DNA of 64,000 nt, taken from Gracilibacillus ureilyticus (GTDB lineage Bacteria > Bacillota > Bacilli > Bacillales > Amphibacillaceae). A model generated the notes under the pieces. That model was given only the letters and a program-made list of their open reading frames with translations. It made no database searches and had not been told where the DNA came from. The stretch's first letter is position 1; each line of letters opens with the position of its first letter. Positions 51,685-61,329 of this stretch are shown here, in pieces. The translations under genes and the position numbers were made by a program. Where the stretch lies: assembly GCF_900111195.1 (NCBI RefSeq), contig NZ_FOGL01000003.1, positions 124,001 through 188,000 of the forward strand, given 5' to 3'.

Positions 51685-53169
51685 TTAAGCGGCTTTTTCA
51701 TTTGCAAGTTCATTCTTTTTTGTTTTTAAGAAGAATGATAAGACAAGGCCGACGATTGAAAGAATCGTCGCAAGCCAGAATACGGTAGTATACCCGCTGA
51801 TTGCCGCATTCCCTGCGACTTGGGCCATTGCCTCCTGTTCGGTTAAGCCCTCCAGTTGTGTCTGATCTGGTTGATAGTTTGCTACAGTAGTTGTCATTAA
51901 TGAAATTAAAATGGCTGTACCAATTGATGCAGATACCTGTTGCATCGTATTAGCCATGGCAGTTCCGTGCGGATGCCATTCAACAGGTAACTGATTAAGT
52001 CCGGCTGTCATGACAGGCATCATAACTAAAGATAAACCAAACATACGGATTGCGTAAATAATAACAAGGTAGCTGAAGGCTGTATCCAGTGAAAGGTTTG
52101 TAAAAAGGAACGTAGTAGCTGTTACGATGGTTAATCCGCTTGCAGCCAGCCATTTTGCACCAAATTTATCAAACAGCATACCGGTAATCGGTGACATGAT
52201 TCCCATAACGATTGCTCCAGGTAATAACATTAATCCGGAATCGAGAGGGCTGAAATCTCTCGTGTTCTGCATATAAAGTGGTAAAATCGTTTCGGCACCG
52301 ATTAAGGCCATTAGTACAATTGCAGTTATTATAAGTGATAATGAGTAGATTGGATATTTAAACACACGGAATTCCAACATGGGCTTATTCATTTTCATCT
52401 GGCGGATAATAAAGAGTGTTAAAATAATTGCTCCAATGATTATAATCGTTAAAGCAGTTCCATTGATCCCGCTTGATACTTCGCCGGGCCCGTGTCCGCC
52501 GATACTGCTGAAACCATATAACAATCCTCCGAAACCAAAGGAAGATAGTAAAATGGACAGAATATCAATTTTCGGGAAGGTTTGTTTCGTCACGTTTTTA
52601 ACATAAATTGCAGCGACGATAATAGCAATAATAACGATTGGAAGTACGACATAGAATAAGCCTCTCCATGAGAAGAATTCTAGTAACCATCCGGAAAGAG
52701 TTGGTCCTATAGCTGGTGCAAAGGAAATAACAATACCTGCCATCCCCATAGCGGCACCGCGTTTTTCTACAGGGAAGATCGCAAGCATTACTGTCATCAT
52801 CAGTGGCAGCATAATTCCGGAACCCGCTGCCTGGATTACTCTTGCCGCTAATAATAATTCGAAGCTGTGTGATATGGAGGCAACGAATGTACCTAAAGCA
52901 AAAATACTGAGTGCTGTAATGAATAATTGCCTTGTTGTAAAGCGTTCAATTAAAAAAGCTGAAATGGGAATCATAATTCCGTTTGTTAAAAGGAATGCAG
53001 TTGTTAACCATTGTACTTGTGTTTCCAAAATGCCAAAATCCGCCATGATACTTGGTAATGCAGTTGCAAGTAATGTTTCATTCAACAGCCCTACAAAAGC
53101 CCCGATTAACATGACTGCAACCATTGGTGCCCGTTTGACTTCTTCAAGATTACTAGTTTGCTGATTCAT
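51685..53169 (-). CDS. MFS multidrug exporter, DHA2 family, paired with TetR
   Basis: Efflux protein of 494 residues with about 14 membrane helices. ATG 53169 follows AGGGGGAAAGG and overlaps the TetR stop by 4 nt (ATGA). Motifs LLNETLLATALPSIMADFG, LIERFTTRQLF and GIVISFAPAIGPTLSGWL parallel those of the exporter at 38529, and similarity runs end to end. It resembles LmrB-type lincomycin/puromycin exporters of Bacillus, which also follow a TetR-type gene, but the substrate is not known here. Confidence 0.88.
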   Translation of the reverse strand: MNQQTSNLEEVKRAPMVAVMLIGAFVGLLNETLLATALPSIMADFGILETQVQWLTTAFLLTNGIMIPISAFLIERFTTRQLFITALSIFALGTFVASISHSFELLLAARVIQAAGSGIMLPLMMTVMLAIFPVEKRGAAMGMAGIVISFAPAIGPTLSGWLLEFFSWRGLFYVVLPIVIIAIIVAAIYVKNVTKQTFPKIDILSILLSSFGFGGLLYGFSSIGGHGPGEVSSGINGTALTIIIIGAIILTLFIIRQMKMNKPMLEFRVFKYPIYSLSLIITAIVLMALIGAETILPLYMQNTRDFSPLDSGLMLLPGAIVMGIMSPITGMLFDKFGAKWLAASGLTIVTATTFLFTNLSLDTAFSYLVIIYAIRMFGLSLVMMPVMTAGLNQLPVEWHPHGTAMANTMQQVSASIGTAILISLMTTTVANYQPDQTQLEGLTEQEAMAQVAGNAAISGYTTVFWLATILSIVGLVLSFFLKTKKNELANEKAA

Positions 53170-54002
53170 AGCCTTTCCCCCTGTAACAGCAATTGTTCTA
53201 ATTGCCATATTTTTATTTTGAGATCTTTGTTTTGCTTTAGAAAATGTAATAATGCCTCGATTAATGTCAGATTAAGATCCTTTTTCTTCCACTCTGATTC
53301 TATTAAAGAGATTGTTTCATTATACTTTGTTTTTTCACTGGAATTGCCAATCCTTTTAATCAGTTCTTTGATGTCTTGAAGCAGTTCAGGAATACTTTCT
53401 TGTTTTCTGTATTGTATTAAAGGCTCTTCTTCATCAATATGCTGAATGACTGAGTGTAAATGATGGCTGATCCATTTTGCAATGGACGCAGATGGTATGT
53501 CTGTTTGTTTATGAATAATTAATTGGAAGATTGATTCTCTCATCATTCCCTCAAGTAAGAGAACAAGATCTGAGACATAGTTCTCTAATTTGTCTCCATA
53601 TATATGAGAGAATATTTCCCTGTGGTTATTAACAGTTGTCTGATGAAGTTTTTCTATTCGTTCGGTAATCTCCAGATTGGTTTTTGGCGGGAATTCCTTA
53701 AAAAGAACATGGAAAAATGACTGGTGCTCAATCCATGCGTTAATTTCTAACTCAATATAAATAGCTAATGAATGTTTGGAGGTTTTTCTGGACCAGTCAA
53801 ATTCATTCATTCGCTCGATAATTTTGTAATGATATTTTTCAATTAAATCCAGCATTAACGCTAATTTAGAAGAAAAATATTTATAGAAACTTCCTTTAGA
53901 GATCTGCACGGCATCCGCTATTTCCTGAACAGATGTTTCATTAAAACCTTGCTCAGCAAACAACTCTAAAGCTGCTTTTGTAATTTCTGTCTTTTTGTGC
54001 AA
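53166..54002 (-). CDS. TetR family transcriptional regulator
   Basis: A 278-residue repressor with the HTH at about residues 5-50 (ITKAALELFAEQGFNETSVQEIADAVQISKGSFYKYF). The C-terminal domain is long for TetR and Lys/Leu-rich at the end. The best start is TTG 54002, right after AAGGGGTGA; the longer frame to 54032 has no ribosome site. It is co-transcribed with the exporter, stop and start overlapping. A palindrome lies just downstream of its own promoter, which suits autorepression relieved by an exported drug. Confidence 0.88.
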   Translation of the reverse strand: MHKKTEITKAALELFAEQGFNETSVQEIADAVQISKGSFYKYFSSKLALMLDLIEKYHYKIIERMNEFDWSRKTSKHSLAIYIELEINAWIEHQSFFHVLFKEFPPKTNLEITERIEKLHQTTVNNHREIFSHIYGDKLENYVSDLVLLLEGMMRESIFQLIIHKQTDIPSASIAKWISHHLHSVIQHIDEEEPLIQYRKQESIPELLQDIKELIKRIGNSSEKTKYNETISLIESEWKKKDLNLTLIEALLHFLKQNKDLKIKIWQLEQLLLQGERL

Positions 54003-54036
54003 ACTTTCACCCCTTCTGACCAATGCGTGCAAAAAA

Positions 54037-54087
54037 ATGACTTATTGGTCATCTGGTTATTTTAAGCTAGTCACAAGTCAATGTCAA
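54037..54087 (-). promoter_or_regulatory. Promoter and operator of the TetR-MFS operon
   Basis: Minus strand TTGACA (54087-54082), exactly 17 bp, TAAAAT (54064-54059). The palindrome ATGAC-TTATTG-GTCAT (54037-54052, plus-strand reading) covers the likely start point of transcription, as expected for a TetR operator. Confidence 0.78.
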
Positions 54088-54126
54088 TACCTTCCAAGGT
54101 AAAGATTTTATTAAGATAAAAAATAA

Positions 54127-54154
54127 AGAGAGTTGCCTGTTTTGGCAACCCTCT
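54127..54154 (-). terminator. Terminator of pepT
   Basis: AGAGAGTTGCC (54127-54137) / GGCAACCCTCT (54144-54154). Read on the minus strand it is followed by TTTATTTTTT. Confidence 0.8.
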
Positions 54155-54224
54155 ATGTTAAATTACAGATTTTTCGAACGAGAAAGCCCATGAAGGGCGT
54201 AGTCCGTCCTTAGACATTGGAGTC

Positions 54225-55451
54225 TCAATTCTTAGTTTGTAATTCAGCAATTTTTATTATTGTATTGACTGCTTTTAACATATTATCGACAGAGATATAT
54301 TCATACTTACCATGGAAGTTTTCCCCGCCGGTAAAAATATTAGGTGTAGGCAAACCCATGAAGGAAAGCTGTGAACCATCCGTGCCACCTCGGATCGGTT
54401 TTACTTCTGGCGTGACACCTGCTTCCTCCATTGCTTCATATGCTAAATCTACAATATGCTTAACTGGTTCAATTTTTTCTGCCATATTGTAGTACTGGTC
54501 TTTCATTTCAACTTTTACTATATCGCCATACGAGTTATTGACATCCTCAACAACAGATTTTAAATATTGTTTCTTTTGATCAAACTTTTCTCTGCTGTGG
54601 TCACGAATAATGTAATATAATTTTGCTTGCTCGACATCACCTTCCAATGACAAAAGATGATAGAAGCCTTCGTATTCTTCTGTGAGTTCCGGTGCTTGTT
54701 GTTCCGGTAACTGTCCGTGTATTTTCATTGCTAATTTAATAGCATGAACCATTTTACCCTTGGCAGTTCCGGGATGAACGTTAGTTCCTTTTATGGTTAT
54801 TTTTGCTGCTGCAGCATTAAAGCTTTCATATTGCAGTTCACCTAGCGGGCCGCCATCTATTGTATAGGCGAAATCTGCATTAAATGCAGCTACATTGAAT
54901 TTATGGGGACCGCGGCCTATTTCCTCATCTGGTGTGAAGGCTACCCGAATGTTCCCGTGTGGAATGTCAGGGTTTTGGATTAAATAATCCATTGCTGTTA
55001 TGATTTCTGCGATTCCAGCCTTATTATCTGCACCAAGTAATGTTGTACCATCTGTTGTAATCAATGTATGGCCGGTGTAGTTAGCTAATTCAGGAAAATC
55101 CTTTGGAGACAAAGTGATTTGTCCAGTTTTATTCAGGTTAATGTCACCACCATCGTAATTTTCAACGATTTGGGGGTTCACCCCTTCTCCGGTAAAATCA
55201 GTTGCCGTATCTAAGTGGGCTAAAAATCCGATTGTTGGTAATTCCATTTCCGTATTATTTGGCAATGTTGCCATGACATAGGCATTCTCATCAATGGTCA
55301 CATTTTCCATGCCAATTTGTTTTAGTTCTTCCACTAATAAATGAGCTAATTCCCATTGCCCTTCCGTTGAAGGACACTCGAGGTTTTCTTCATTTGACTG
55401 TGTATTGATTTTTACGTAACGAGTGAATCGTTCTATTATTTTTTCCTTCAT
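54225..55451 (-). CDS. pepT: Peptidase T (tripeptidase, M20B)
   Basis: Cytoplasmic di-zinc aminotripeptidase of 408 residues, the normal length. Metal and catalytic motifs are [12 protein letters not shown] (His/Asp), LLGADNKAG (bridging Asp), FTPDEEIG (catalytic Glu and zinc Glu), YTIDGGP (Asp), and the C-terminal His near [17 protein letters not shown] 55451 follows AAAGGAAT. Monocistronic, releasing amino acids from imported peptides. Confidence 0.95.
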   Translation of the reverse strand: MKEKIIERFTRYVKINTQSNEENLECPSTEGQWELAHLLVEELKQIGMENVTIDENAYVMATLPNNTEMELPTIGFLAHLDTATDFTGEGVNPQIVENYDGGDINLNKTGQITLSPKDFPELANYTGHTLITTDGTTLLGADNKAGIAEIITAMDYLIQNPDIPHGNIRVAFTPDEEIGRGPHKFNVAAFNADFAYTIDGGPLGELQYESFNAAAAKITIKGTNVHPGTAKGKMVHAIKLAMKIHGQLPEQQAPELTEEYEGFYHLLSLEGDVEQAKLYYIIRDHSREKFDQKKQYLKSVVEDVNNSYGDIVKVEMKDQYYNMAEKIEPVKHIVDLAYEAMEEAGVTPEVKPIRGGTDGSQLSFMGLPTPNIFTGGENFHGKYEYISVDNMLKAVNTIIKIAELQTKN

Positions 55452-55548
55452 TATTACTCATTCCTTTATATTATGATGGAAATTACTTATTATAAATAGT
55501 ATCACATATATTCGAGTTAATACTAAGAGATAGGATAAGGAGATAATC

Positions 55549-56577
55549 ATGACAGATTCTATTCACAGAAGAAAGAGTGAACATATTGAACTCAGCTTAT
55601 CAGACGAAGCCTTAGGAAAAGGGGTAACCAATGGTTTTGATCATTATCGGTTCTGGCATAATGCACTGCCGGAAATCAGCTTTGAACAAATTGATATCTC
55701 TACAACTTTTCTAGATTATAACCTGAAAACTCCATACCTTATAAGTTCGATGACTGGCGGAGCGGAACAGGCAGAAACGATCAACCGTAATTTAGCGATA
55801 GCTGCAGCGCAGCAGGGATGGTGTTTTGCCCTTGGATCGACAAGAGTAATGGTAGAAAGTGAGAAATACCGGTCTTCTTTTCAAATAAAGCGTCTGGCAC
55901 CATCCGTTCCGGTAATAGCTAATATTGGTGCAGTACAGTTAAACTACGGCCTGACAACAGACCAATGTTTGCGTATATTAGAGTGGACAGAAGCAGATGC
56001 GTTTGTGTTACATTTAAATACACTTCAGGAGGTGATTCAACCTGAGGGCGATACGGACTTTGCCGATATCCTGCCGAAGATAGAGGAACTTATAAAAGTA
56101 CTGCCAGTACCTGTTGGAGTGAAAGAGGTCGGTTTTGGTATTGATGGTTCCGTTGCGAAAATGTTAACAAATGCGGGAGCGCGGTTTATTGATGTAGCAG
56201 GTGCGGGTGGCACTTCCTGGAGCCAAATTGAAAAGCTGAGATCTAATGAAAAAATAAAAAAGCAAGCTGCAGAAGCTTTTGCCGGTTGGGGAAATCCAAC
56301 AGCTGATTGCTTAGTTGATGTGAAAAAGGTATTGCCAAATCAACACCTGCTCGCAAGCGGAGGTATAAGAACAGGGATGGACGCAGCCAAAGCAATTGCC
56401 CTTGGTGCGAATCATGTCGGGTTTGCACGGGGTGTATTAAAGGATGCAACTAATTCAGCGGAGGCAGTAGTTGAATGGATGAAAATAAGGGAATTGGAAC
56501 TGAGAATGGCGATGTTCGGAATTGGGGCGAAAGATGTGCCGGCATTGCAAAAAACAAACCGTTTACAAAAAATCTAG
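55549..56577 (+). CDS. fni: Isopentenyl-diphosphate delta-isomerase, type 2
   Basis: FMN-dependent isomerase of IPP and DMAPP. 342 residues. Motifs: HRRKSEHI at the N-terminus, SSMTGGAEQAETINRNLA (FMN/phosphate), ALGSTRVMVE, HLNTLQEVIQPEGD (metal-binding Gln/Glu region), KEVGFGIDG, ASGGIRTGMDAAKAIALGA (FMN phosphate). The enzyme works only with reduced FMN. The next gene, 16 nt downstream, encodes a ferredoxin/NADP-reductase-like flavoprotein that might supply the electrons. ATG 55549 with AAGGAGA. Confidence 0.95.
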   Translation: MTDSIHRRKSEHIELSLSDEALGKGVTNGFDHYRFWHNALPEISFEQIDISTTFLDYNLKTPYLISSMTGGAEQAETINRNLAIAAAQQGWCFALGSTRVMVESEKYRSSFQIKRLAPSVPVIANIGAVQLNYGLTTDQCLRILEWTEADAFVLHLNTLQEVIQPEGDTDFADILPKIEELIKVLPVPVGVKEVGFGIDGSVAKMLTNAGARFIDVAGAGGTSWSQIEKLRSNEKIKKQAAEAFAGWGNPTADCLVDVKKVLPNQHLLASGGIRTGMDAAKAIALGANHVGFARGVLKDATNSAEAVVEWMKIRELELRMAMFGIGAKDVPALQKTNRLQKI

Positions 56578-56593
56578 ACAAAGGATGAGAATA

Positions 56594-57586
56594 ATGGGGG
56601 AAAAGTTTGATATAGCAATTATTGGCGGCGGAACTACTGGTCTTTTTGCCGCTTACTATGCAACAATGCGTCAGTTGAAAGTGGTTATAGTGGAAGCTCA
56701 GGAACAATTGGGAGGAAAGGTAATGCAGTTCCTGCCCGAAAAGAAGATTTATGATGTTGGAGGGTATCCCGAAATATCAGGAGAAGATTTAGTGAGGCAA
56801 ATGATACAGCAGGCAGCAAGACATGAACCGAAAATACTAACAGGTGAGTCTGTTAAACAGATAGACAGAGAAAATAATCAATTTCATCTAGTAACAGAAA
56901 AAGGGAAGGAGATATTATCGAACACTGTATTACTGGCAACAGGAACGGGTACATTTCATACGAAGAGACCTGAAGAATGGAAGGAGCTTCCTGACTCGGA
57001 ATTCAAAACGAGTGTTCCTACAACGTTAATGGACAAGGAAGACTATATAGATAAAAAAGTGATTGTAGCATCGAATAGTAAAGTTGGGGTGAACTGGGCT
57101 TTGTATCTGAGTGAATTGGCAGAAAGTGTAGCAATAATCAATTCAGAACATTCTTTTTCGCAGGTGAAACAAGAGGAACTCGATCAATTAAGTGATGCAA
57201 ATATAGATGTTCACTATAATGCTAAGCTGACTGATTTTATGATGGATGATAAGGATCGATTAAAGCAGGTTGCTTTCCTTAATGAAAATGAGGACAAAGT
57301 AACAGTACCTGCAGAAAAGCTCCTTACATATTATGGACTCGAATTAGAAGCAGCCCCTTTCGATAAATGGGGGATAGAAACAAGAAAAGGAAGGATTGTG
57401 GTTACTCCGGTTATGGCGACAAATGTGGAAGGGATTTTTGCTGCAGGGGATATTGTGCAATATGAGGGGAAAACGACATTAATTGCCACAGGTTATACAG
57501 AGGCAATTACTGCCGTTAATCACGCCCATCTATTCATCGATCCAGCGGCAACCGAACAGTTGTATAGTACGGTAATTTATCGATAA
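56594..57586 (+). CDS. Ferredoxin-NADP reductase-like flavoprotein (type 2, TrxR fold) with altered nucleotide site
   Basis: FAD-binding oxidoreductase of 330 residues, close in size and layout to YumC/YcgT-type ferredoxin-NADP reductases. The FAD motif is IAIIGGGTTGLFAAYYATMR; the C-terminal FAD block is VEGIFAAGDI. It lacks the CxxC of thioredoxin reductase. The second dinucleotide site, normally VxxVGGGDSA, reads VIVASNSKVGVNWAL, so the glycine-rich loop is lost and NADPH binding is doubtful. Start ATG 56594 (AAGGATG before it). Operonic with fni. Its last 53 bp overlap the convergent M15 peptidase gene. Confidence 0.8.
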   Translation: MGEKFDIAIIGGGTTGLFAAYYATMRQLKVVIVEAQEQLGGKVMQFLPEKKIYDVGGYPEISGEDLVRQMIQQAARHEPKILTGESVKQIDRENNQFHLVTEKGKEILSNTVLLATGTGTFHTKRPEEWKELPDSEFKTSVPTTLMDKEDYIDKKVIVASNSKVGVNWALYLSELAESVAIINSEHSFSQVKQEELDQLSDANIDVHYNAKLTDFMMDDKDRLKQVAFLNENEDKVTVPAEKLLTYYGLELEAAPFDKWGIETRKGRIVVTPVMATNVEGIFAAGDIVQYEGKTTLIATGYTEAITAVNHAHLFIDPAATEQLYSTVIYR

Positions 57587-58115
57587 CATCTTCAGGCCGT
57601 TTTCCCATTTGTAATTCCCGGATACTTAAACCAAAATCCATTTGAAGGTGGGGGTAATCTTTAAATTGGGTAAAATCTCCTCCCCAGCTGAAACCGAGTG
57701 ATTTAGCAATGGATACAACTTCCATCCAGTCACTTTCCCCATTATTATTCCCATCGTATTCCAAATCCCAAATTGCTTCACCGGGGTTTGGCTGGATTGC
57801 GAAGTCAATTGCTAGTCCGTAATTGTGATAAGATTCTCCGCCTTTAGCATTGGTAACAACAGTTCCTCCCTCAGATCGACCTCTTGCATAAATTGCATTT
57901 TGTTCCTCGACTGACCGGAAGTCATCTGTAATTAGTATGGGGATCCCTTTCTCTTCCGATTTATTAACAAGCTGTTCCATTGCATCCTCAACAACCGGGT
58001 GAAGGTCAGTGGGCATCGGTCTATTCGAATATTCCTGATAAGTATTATATAGATGGAGTGTCATACTACCAACCGCAATAATAACTATCAGTATGAAAAT
58101 TGTCCGAATTTTCAT
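57534..58115 (-). CDS. M15 family D,D-/L,D-carboxypeptidase-type cell wall enzyme
   Basis: Exported or membrane-anchored peptidase of 193 residues with an N-terminal hydrophobic helix (TIFILIVIIAVGSMTLHLY). The zinc motifs of the VanY/CwlK-like M15 family are SYHNYGLAIDF (His and Asp) and DYPHLQM (His), with the catalytic Glu probably shifted or contributed nearby. FRSVEEQNAIYARGR is a conserved substrate loop. It trims peptidoglycan stem peptides. ATG 58115 with AAAGGAGTAA. Its 3' end overlaps the flavoprotein gene on the other strand. Confidence 0.83.
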   Translation of the reverse strand: MKIRTIFILIVIIAVGSMTLHLYNTYQEYSNRPMPTDLHPVVEDAMEQLVNKSEEKGIPILITDDFRSVEEQNAIYARGRSEGGTVVTNAKGGESYHNYGLAIDFAIQPNPGEAIWDLEYDGNNNGESDWMEVVSIAKSLGFSWGGDFTQFKDYPHLQMDFGLSIRELQMGKRPEDVIDKLPYYTTVRLPLDR

Positions 58116-58199
58116 AAATTACTCCTTTGATTTGTAATTGATTCATTTCGTATTCGAAAAATGTATGATAATATTACATTATTGGGGATGTAGCAGCAG

Positions 58200-58213
58200 A
58201 ATTTCTCGAAATT
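58200..58213. promoter_or_regulatory. Possible CodY-like site before ilvD
   Basis: AATTTCTCGAAATT, a 14-bp palindrome sharing most of its outer arms with the CodY motif AATTTTCWGAAAATT but differing in the centre. ilvD is a typical CodY target. Weak evidence. Confidence 0.3.
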
Positions 58214-58302
58214 TGATACAACCTATTATATATTGTAACACTTTTGGGAAAGAATGAGCGATGCTTCAATTCTTTCAAAAAATAGTTGGGAGGCAAAGTG
58301 GA

Positions 58303-59994
58303 ATGGGGAGAGACTTACGTATCAAAAGTCATGTATTTGATGACTCGAAACGTGCACCGAACCGTGCTATGCTTCGTGCAGTAGGTGTAACAGACGAAGA
58401 TTTTAAAAAACCAATGATTGGGATTGCCAGTACGTGGAGTGAGGTAACACCATGTAACATCCATCTGGATGATCTGGCAATTAACGCAAAAGATGGTGCA
58501 AAAGCTGCTGGCGGTGTACCAATGATTTTTAATACGATCACTGTATCGGATGGTATTTCAATGGGTACGTCAGGTATGCGATATTCTTTACCGAGTCGTG
58601 ACGTCATTGCAGACTCCATTGAAACGGTCGTTGGAGCGGAGAATCTGGATGCATATGTAGCAATTGGCGGCTGTGATAAAAATATACCTGGTTGCCTGAT
58701 TTCAATAGCTAGATCTGATGTTCCAGCCGTTTTTGTTTATGGCGGAACAATCGCACCAGGTTACCGAAATGGTCAGAAATTGGACATTGTGTCTGTTTTT
58801 GAAGGTGTAGGTAAACATAACAATGGGGATATTGATGATGAAGAACTAAGAGGGATAGAGTGCGCAGCATGTCCTGGTGCTGGTTCCTGTGGCGGCATGT
58901 ACACGGCAAATACGATGGCAACTGCTGTAGAAGCACTTGGTATGAGCTTGCCAGGCAGCTCTTCTAATCCTGCAGAGTCCCCGGAGAAAATTGAAGATTG
59001 CCGTAAAGCGGGAGAAGCCGTTTATAAATTATTAGAAGAAGGTATCTATCCAAAAGATATCTTAACAAAAAAAGCATTTGAGAATGCGATCACAGTAGTA
59101 ATGGCATTAGGTGGTTCCACAAATGCTGTTCTCCATCTGTTAGCAATTGCAAATGCTGCGCAAGTTGATATAACAATGGATGATTTCAATCGCCTGCAGG
59201 AAAAAGTTCCTCACTTAGCTGATTTGAAACCAAGTGGCCGATATGTAATGGAAGACTTATTTAAAATTGGCGGTGTTCCTGCCGTGATGCGTTTATTACT
59301 TGAAAATGGCTATCTGCATGGAGACTGTTTAACTGTGACAGGTAAAACTATTGCAGAAAATTATGCTGACGCACCTGTATTGGGAGAAGAACAGGATATC
59401 ATTCGCCCATTCAGTAACCCATATCGTGAAAACGGTCCGCTTGTTGTCCTGAAAGGAAATCTGTCACCAAGTGGTGCTGTTGCGAAAGTGTCTGGTGTGA
59501 AAGTAAAACGTCATACAGGCCCTGCGCGAGTATTTAATACAGAAGAAGAAGCGACAGAAGCGGTTATGAACAATGAAATTAAAGAAGGCGATGTGCTTGT
59601 AATCCGCTATGTAGGGCCTAAAGGTGGGCCGGGAATGCCGGAAATGCTATCGATCTCTGCCATCCTTGTAGGAAAAGGCTTAGGACAAAAAGTTGCATTG
59701 CTCACTGATGGACGTTTCTCCGGAGGTACGCATGGACTGGTTGTTGGACATATTTCGCCGGAAGCACAAGTTGGCGGACCTATCGCACTGTTACAAGAGG
59801 GCGATATAGTTACGATCGATTCAGACTTGAAAGAAATTACTATGGATGTTCCGGATGAGGAATTAGAAAAGCGTCGGAAAAACTGGACAGCCCCAGAATT
59901 ATATAAACGGGGAATCCTTGGTAAATATGCGCATAACGTATCCTGCTCATCCCAGGGTGCGGTAACTGATTTTATTAATCGAAAAGATTTATAA
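58303..59994 (+). CDS. ilvD: Dihydroxy-acid dehydratase
   Basis: Fe-S enzyme of valine, isoleucine and pantothenate synthesis. 563 residues from ATG 58303 with GGGAGG before it; the longer frame from 58261 adds 14 residues lacking homology. Cluster and metal motifs are CDKNIPGC and [16 protein letters not shown], with the C-terminal [19 protein letters not shown]. No other ilv or leu genes are nearby, so it is an orphan of the pathway. Terminator at 60006. Confidence 0.95.
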   Translation: MGRDLRIKSHVFDDSKRAPNRAMLRAVGVTDEDFKKPMIGIASTWSEVTPCNIHLDDLAINAKDGAKAAGGVPMIFNTITVSDGISMGTSGMRYSLPSRDVIADSIETVVGAENLDAYVAIGGCDKNIPGCLISIARSDVPAVFVYGGTIAPGYRNGQKLDIVSVFEGVGKHNNGDIDDEELRGIECAACPGAGSCGGMYTANTMATAVEALGMSLPGSSSNPAESPEKIEDCRKAGEAVYKLLEEGIYPKDILTKKAFENAITVVMALGGSTNAVLHLLAIANAAQVDITMDDFNRLQEKVPHLADLKPSGRYVMEDLFKIGGVPAVMRLLLENGYLHGDCLTVTGKTIAENYADAPVLGEEQDIIRPFSNPYRENGPLVVLKGNLSPSGAVAKVSGVKVKRHTGPARVFNTEEEATEAVMNNEIKEGDVLVIRYVGPKGGPGMPEMLSISAILVGKGLGQKVALLTDGRFSGGTHGLVVGHISPEAQVGGPIALLQEGDIVTIDSDLKEITMDVPDEELEKRRKNWTAPELYKRGILGKYAHNVSCSSQGAVTDFINRKDL

Positions 59995-60005
59995 GGAACA
60001 CTTAG

Positions 60006-60050
60006 GAAAAGGTTGTCACTTTCGCTCAGAAGACAGCCTTTTCTTTCTTT
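60006..60050 (+). terminator. Terminator after ilvD
   Basis: GAAAAGGTTGTC (60006-60017) / GACAGCCTTTTC (60032-60043), with a G-U pair, then TTTCTTT. Confidence 0.78.
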
Positions 60051-60203
60051 AATAAAGAAGATGGAAATTACAAATTTTAGGTAATATGAACCATGGTAAA
60101 ACTAATTCAGATATACAGCAGGAAACGGGCTAAATTGGTACCGGGCGTGGATAACCGAGTATTTCCATCAATGAAAGTCATAAGAAAGTATACCTATCAA
60201 ACT

Positions 60204-60232
60204 AAAGCTATGCTATAATGTAACATAGCTTT
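60204..60232. promoter_or_regulatory. Promoter -10 enclosed in an inverted repeat (operator)
   Basis: AAAGCTATG (60204-60212) and CATAGCTTT (60224-60232) flank an extended -10, TGCTATAAT, with TATAAT at 60214-60219. The 9-bp arms are perfect. Half of it would not be transcribed, so this is a DNA operator, not an RNA hairpin. Confidence 0.7.
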
Positions 60233-60267
60233 AATTTGATATTTCAGAAAATTGGGGGAGACAAATA

Positions 60268-61320
60268 ATGAAAAGAAATAGGTTATGGCTATTATTAGCA
60301 GCATTTCTTAGTGCAGCAGTTCTTACTGCGTGTGGAACTGGCGAAGAGAACGCGGATGACAGCTCATCATCTGAGGAAAATGCCGGGGGAGAACAAAGTG
60401 CAGGAGAAGAAGAAGCTGATTCTGATCAAGTGTATACAATTGGAGCAACACAAATTGAGGAACACCCTTCATTAGATGCAGCATATGAAGGATTTCAGGC
60501 GGCAATTAATGATTCTGGGCTAGAAGTTGAATTCAAGTATGAAAGCGCACAGGGTGACCAAAATAATGCAATTACAATTGCGAATAATTTTGTTGCTGAC
60601 GGTGTTGATCTAATTTTCGCAAACTCAACACCAAGTGCTCAAAGCGCGTTGCAAGCAACGAGTGATATTCCAATTCTATTTACATCTGTAACAGATGCAG
60701 TTGAAGCAGGTTTAGTGGAAGCAAATGACCAGCCTGGTGAAAATATTACAGGGGTACTTGATTTACACCCTGATGCAATTACAAGTACGGTTGCATTCAT
60801 CGAAGAGAATTATCCAGGTGCAACTGTAGGATTGATTTACGATGCAGGTGAAGCAAACTCTGTGGCGCAAATCAATGCAGTAAATGCAGCTATCGAAGGC
60901 ACTGATTTAAGTACTGCAGAAGCTACAGTTGGGAATTCATCAGAAGTACAGCAAGCAGCTACATCACTTGTAGGTGAAGCGGATGTTATCTATATCGTTA
61001 CAGATAATACAGTAGTTTCTGCACTGGAATCAGTTATTGGAGTAGCAGAAGAGCAAAGTATCCCGTTAATTGTTGGTGAACCGGACTCAGTGAAACGTGG
61101 TGGTTTTGCAGCATATGGCTTCTCATATTATGATATAGGCTACCGCACCGGGGAAATGGCTGTAGAGATATTAAAAGGTGAAAAAACAACAGCAGATTTC
61201 CCTGTAGAGATTCCGCCAAATCTAGACTTATACCTAAATAAAGCCGCAGCAGAAGCTCAAGGTGTGGAGTGGAATGATGCCTGGGATGAGGAAGCGGAGC
61301 TAGTCGAAACAGAAGAATAA
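60268..61320 (+). CDS. ABC transporter substrate-binding lipoprotein, TrpX-like (PF04392 type)
   Basis: Extracytoplasmic receptor of 350 residues. Lipobox LTAC with Cys22, then a Ser/Glu/Asp-rich linker to about residue 52. The core is of the ABC_sub_bind family (IGATQIEEHPSLDAAYEGFQAA; DLIFANSTPSAQSALQ; DIPILFTSVTDAVEAGLV; YGFSYYDIGYRTGEMAVEILKG). Relatives import tryptophan or other aromatic amino acids in some Firmicutes, but ligands vary. No T-box leader is seen. ATG 60268 with TGGGGGAG. First gene of a three-gene importer. Confidence 0.87.
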   Translation: MKRNRLWLLLAAFLSAAVLTACGTGEENADDSSSSEENAGGEQSAGEEEADSDQVYTIGATQIEEHPSLDAAYEGFQAAINDSGLEVEFKYESAQGDQNNAITIANNFVADGVDLIFANSTPSAQSALQATSDIPILFTSVTDAVEAGLVEANDQPGENITGVLDLHPDAITSTVAFIEENYPGATVGLIYDAGEANSVAQINAVNAAIEGTDLSTAEATVGNSSEVQQAATSLVGEADVIYIVTDNTVVSALESVIGVAEEQSIPLIVGEPDSVKRGGFAAYGFSYYDIGYRTGEMAVEILKGEKTTADFPVEIPPNLDLYLNKAAAEAQGVEWNDAWDEEAELVETEE

Positions 61321-61329
61321 GAGATACAG

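Noticed and set aside
58200-58213. Firm CodY operator for ilvD
   Set aside because: Four of fifteen positions differ from the consensus, including the centre; kept only as a low-confidence site.
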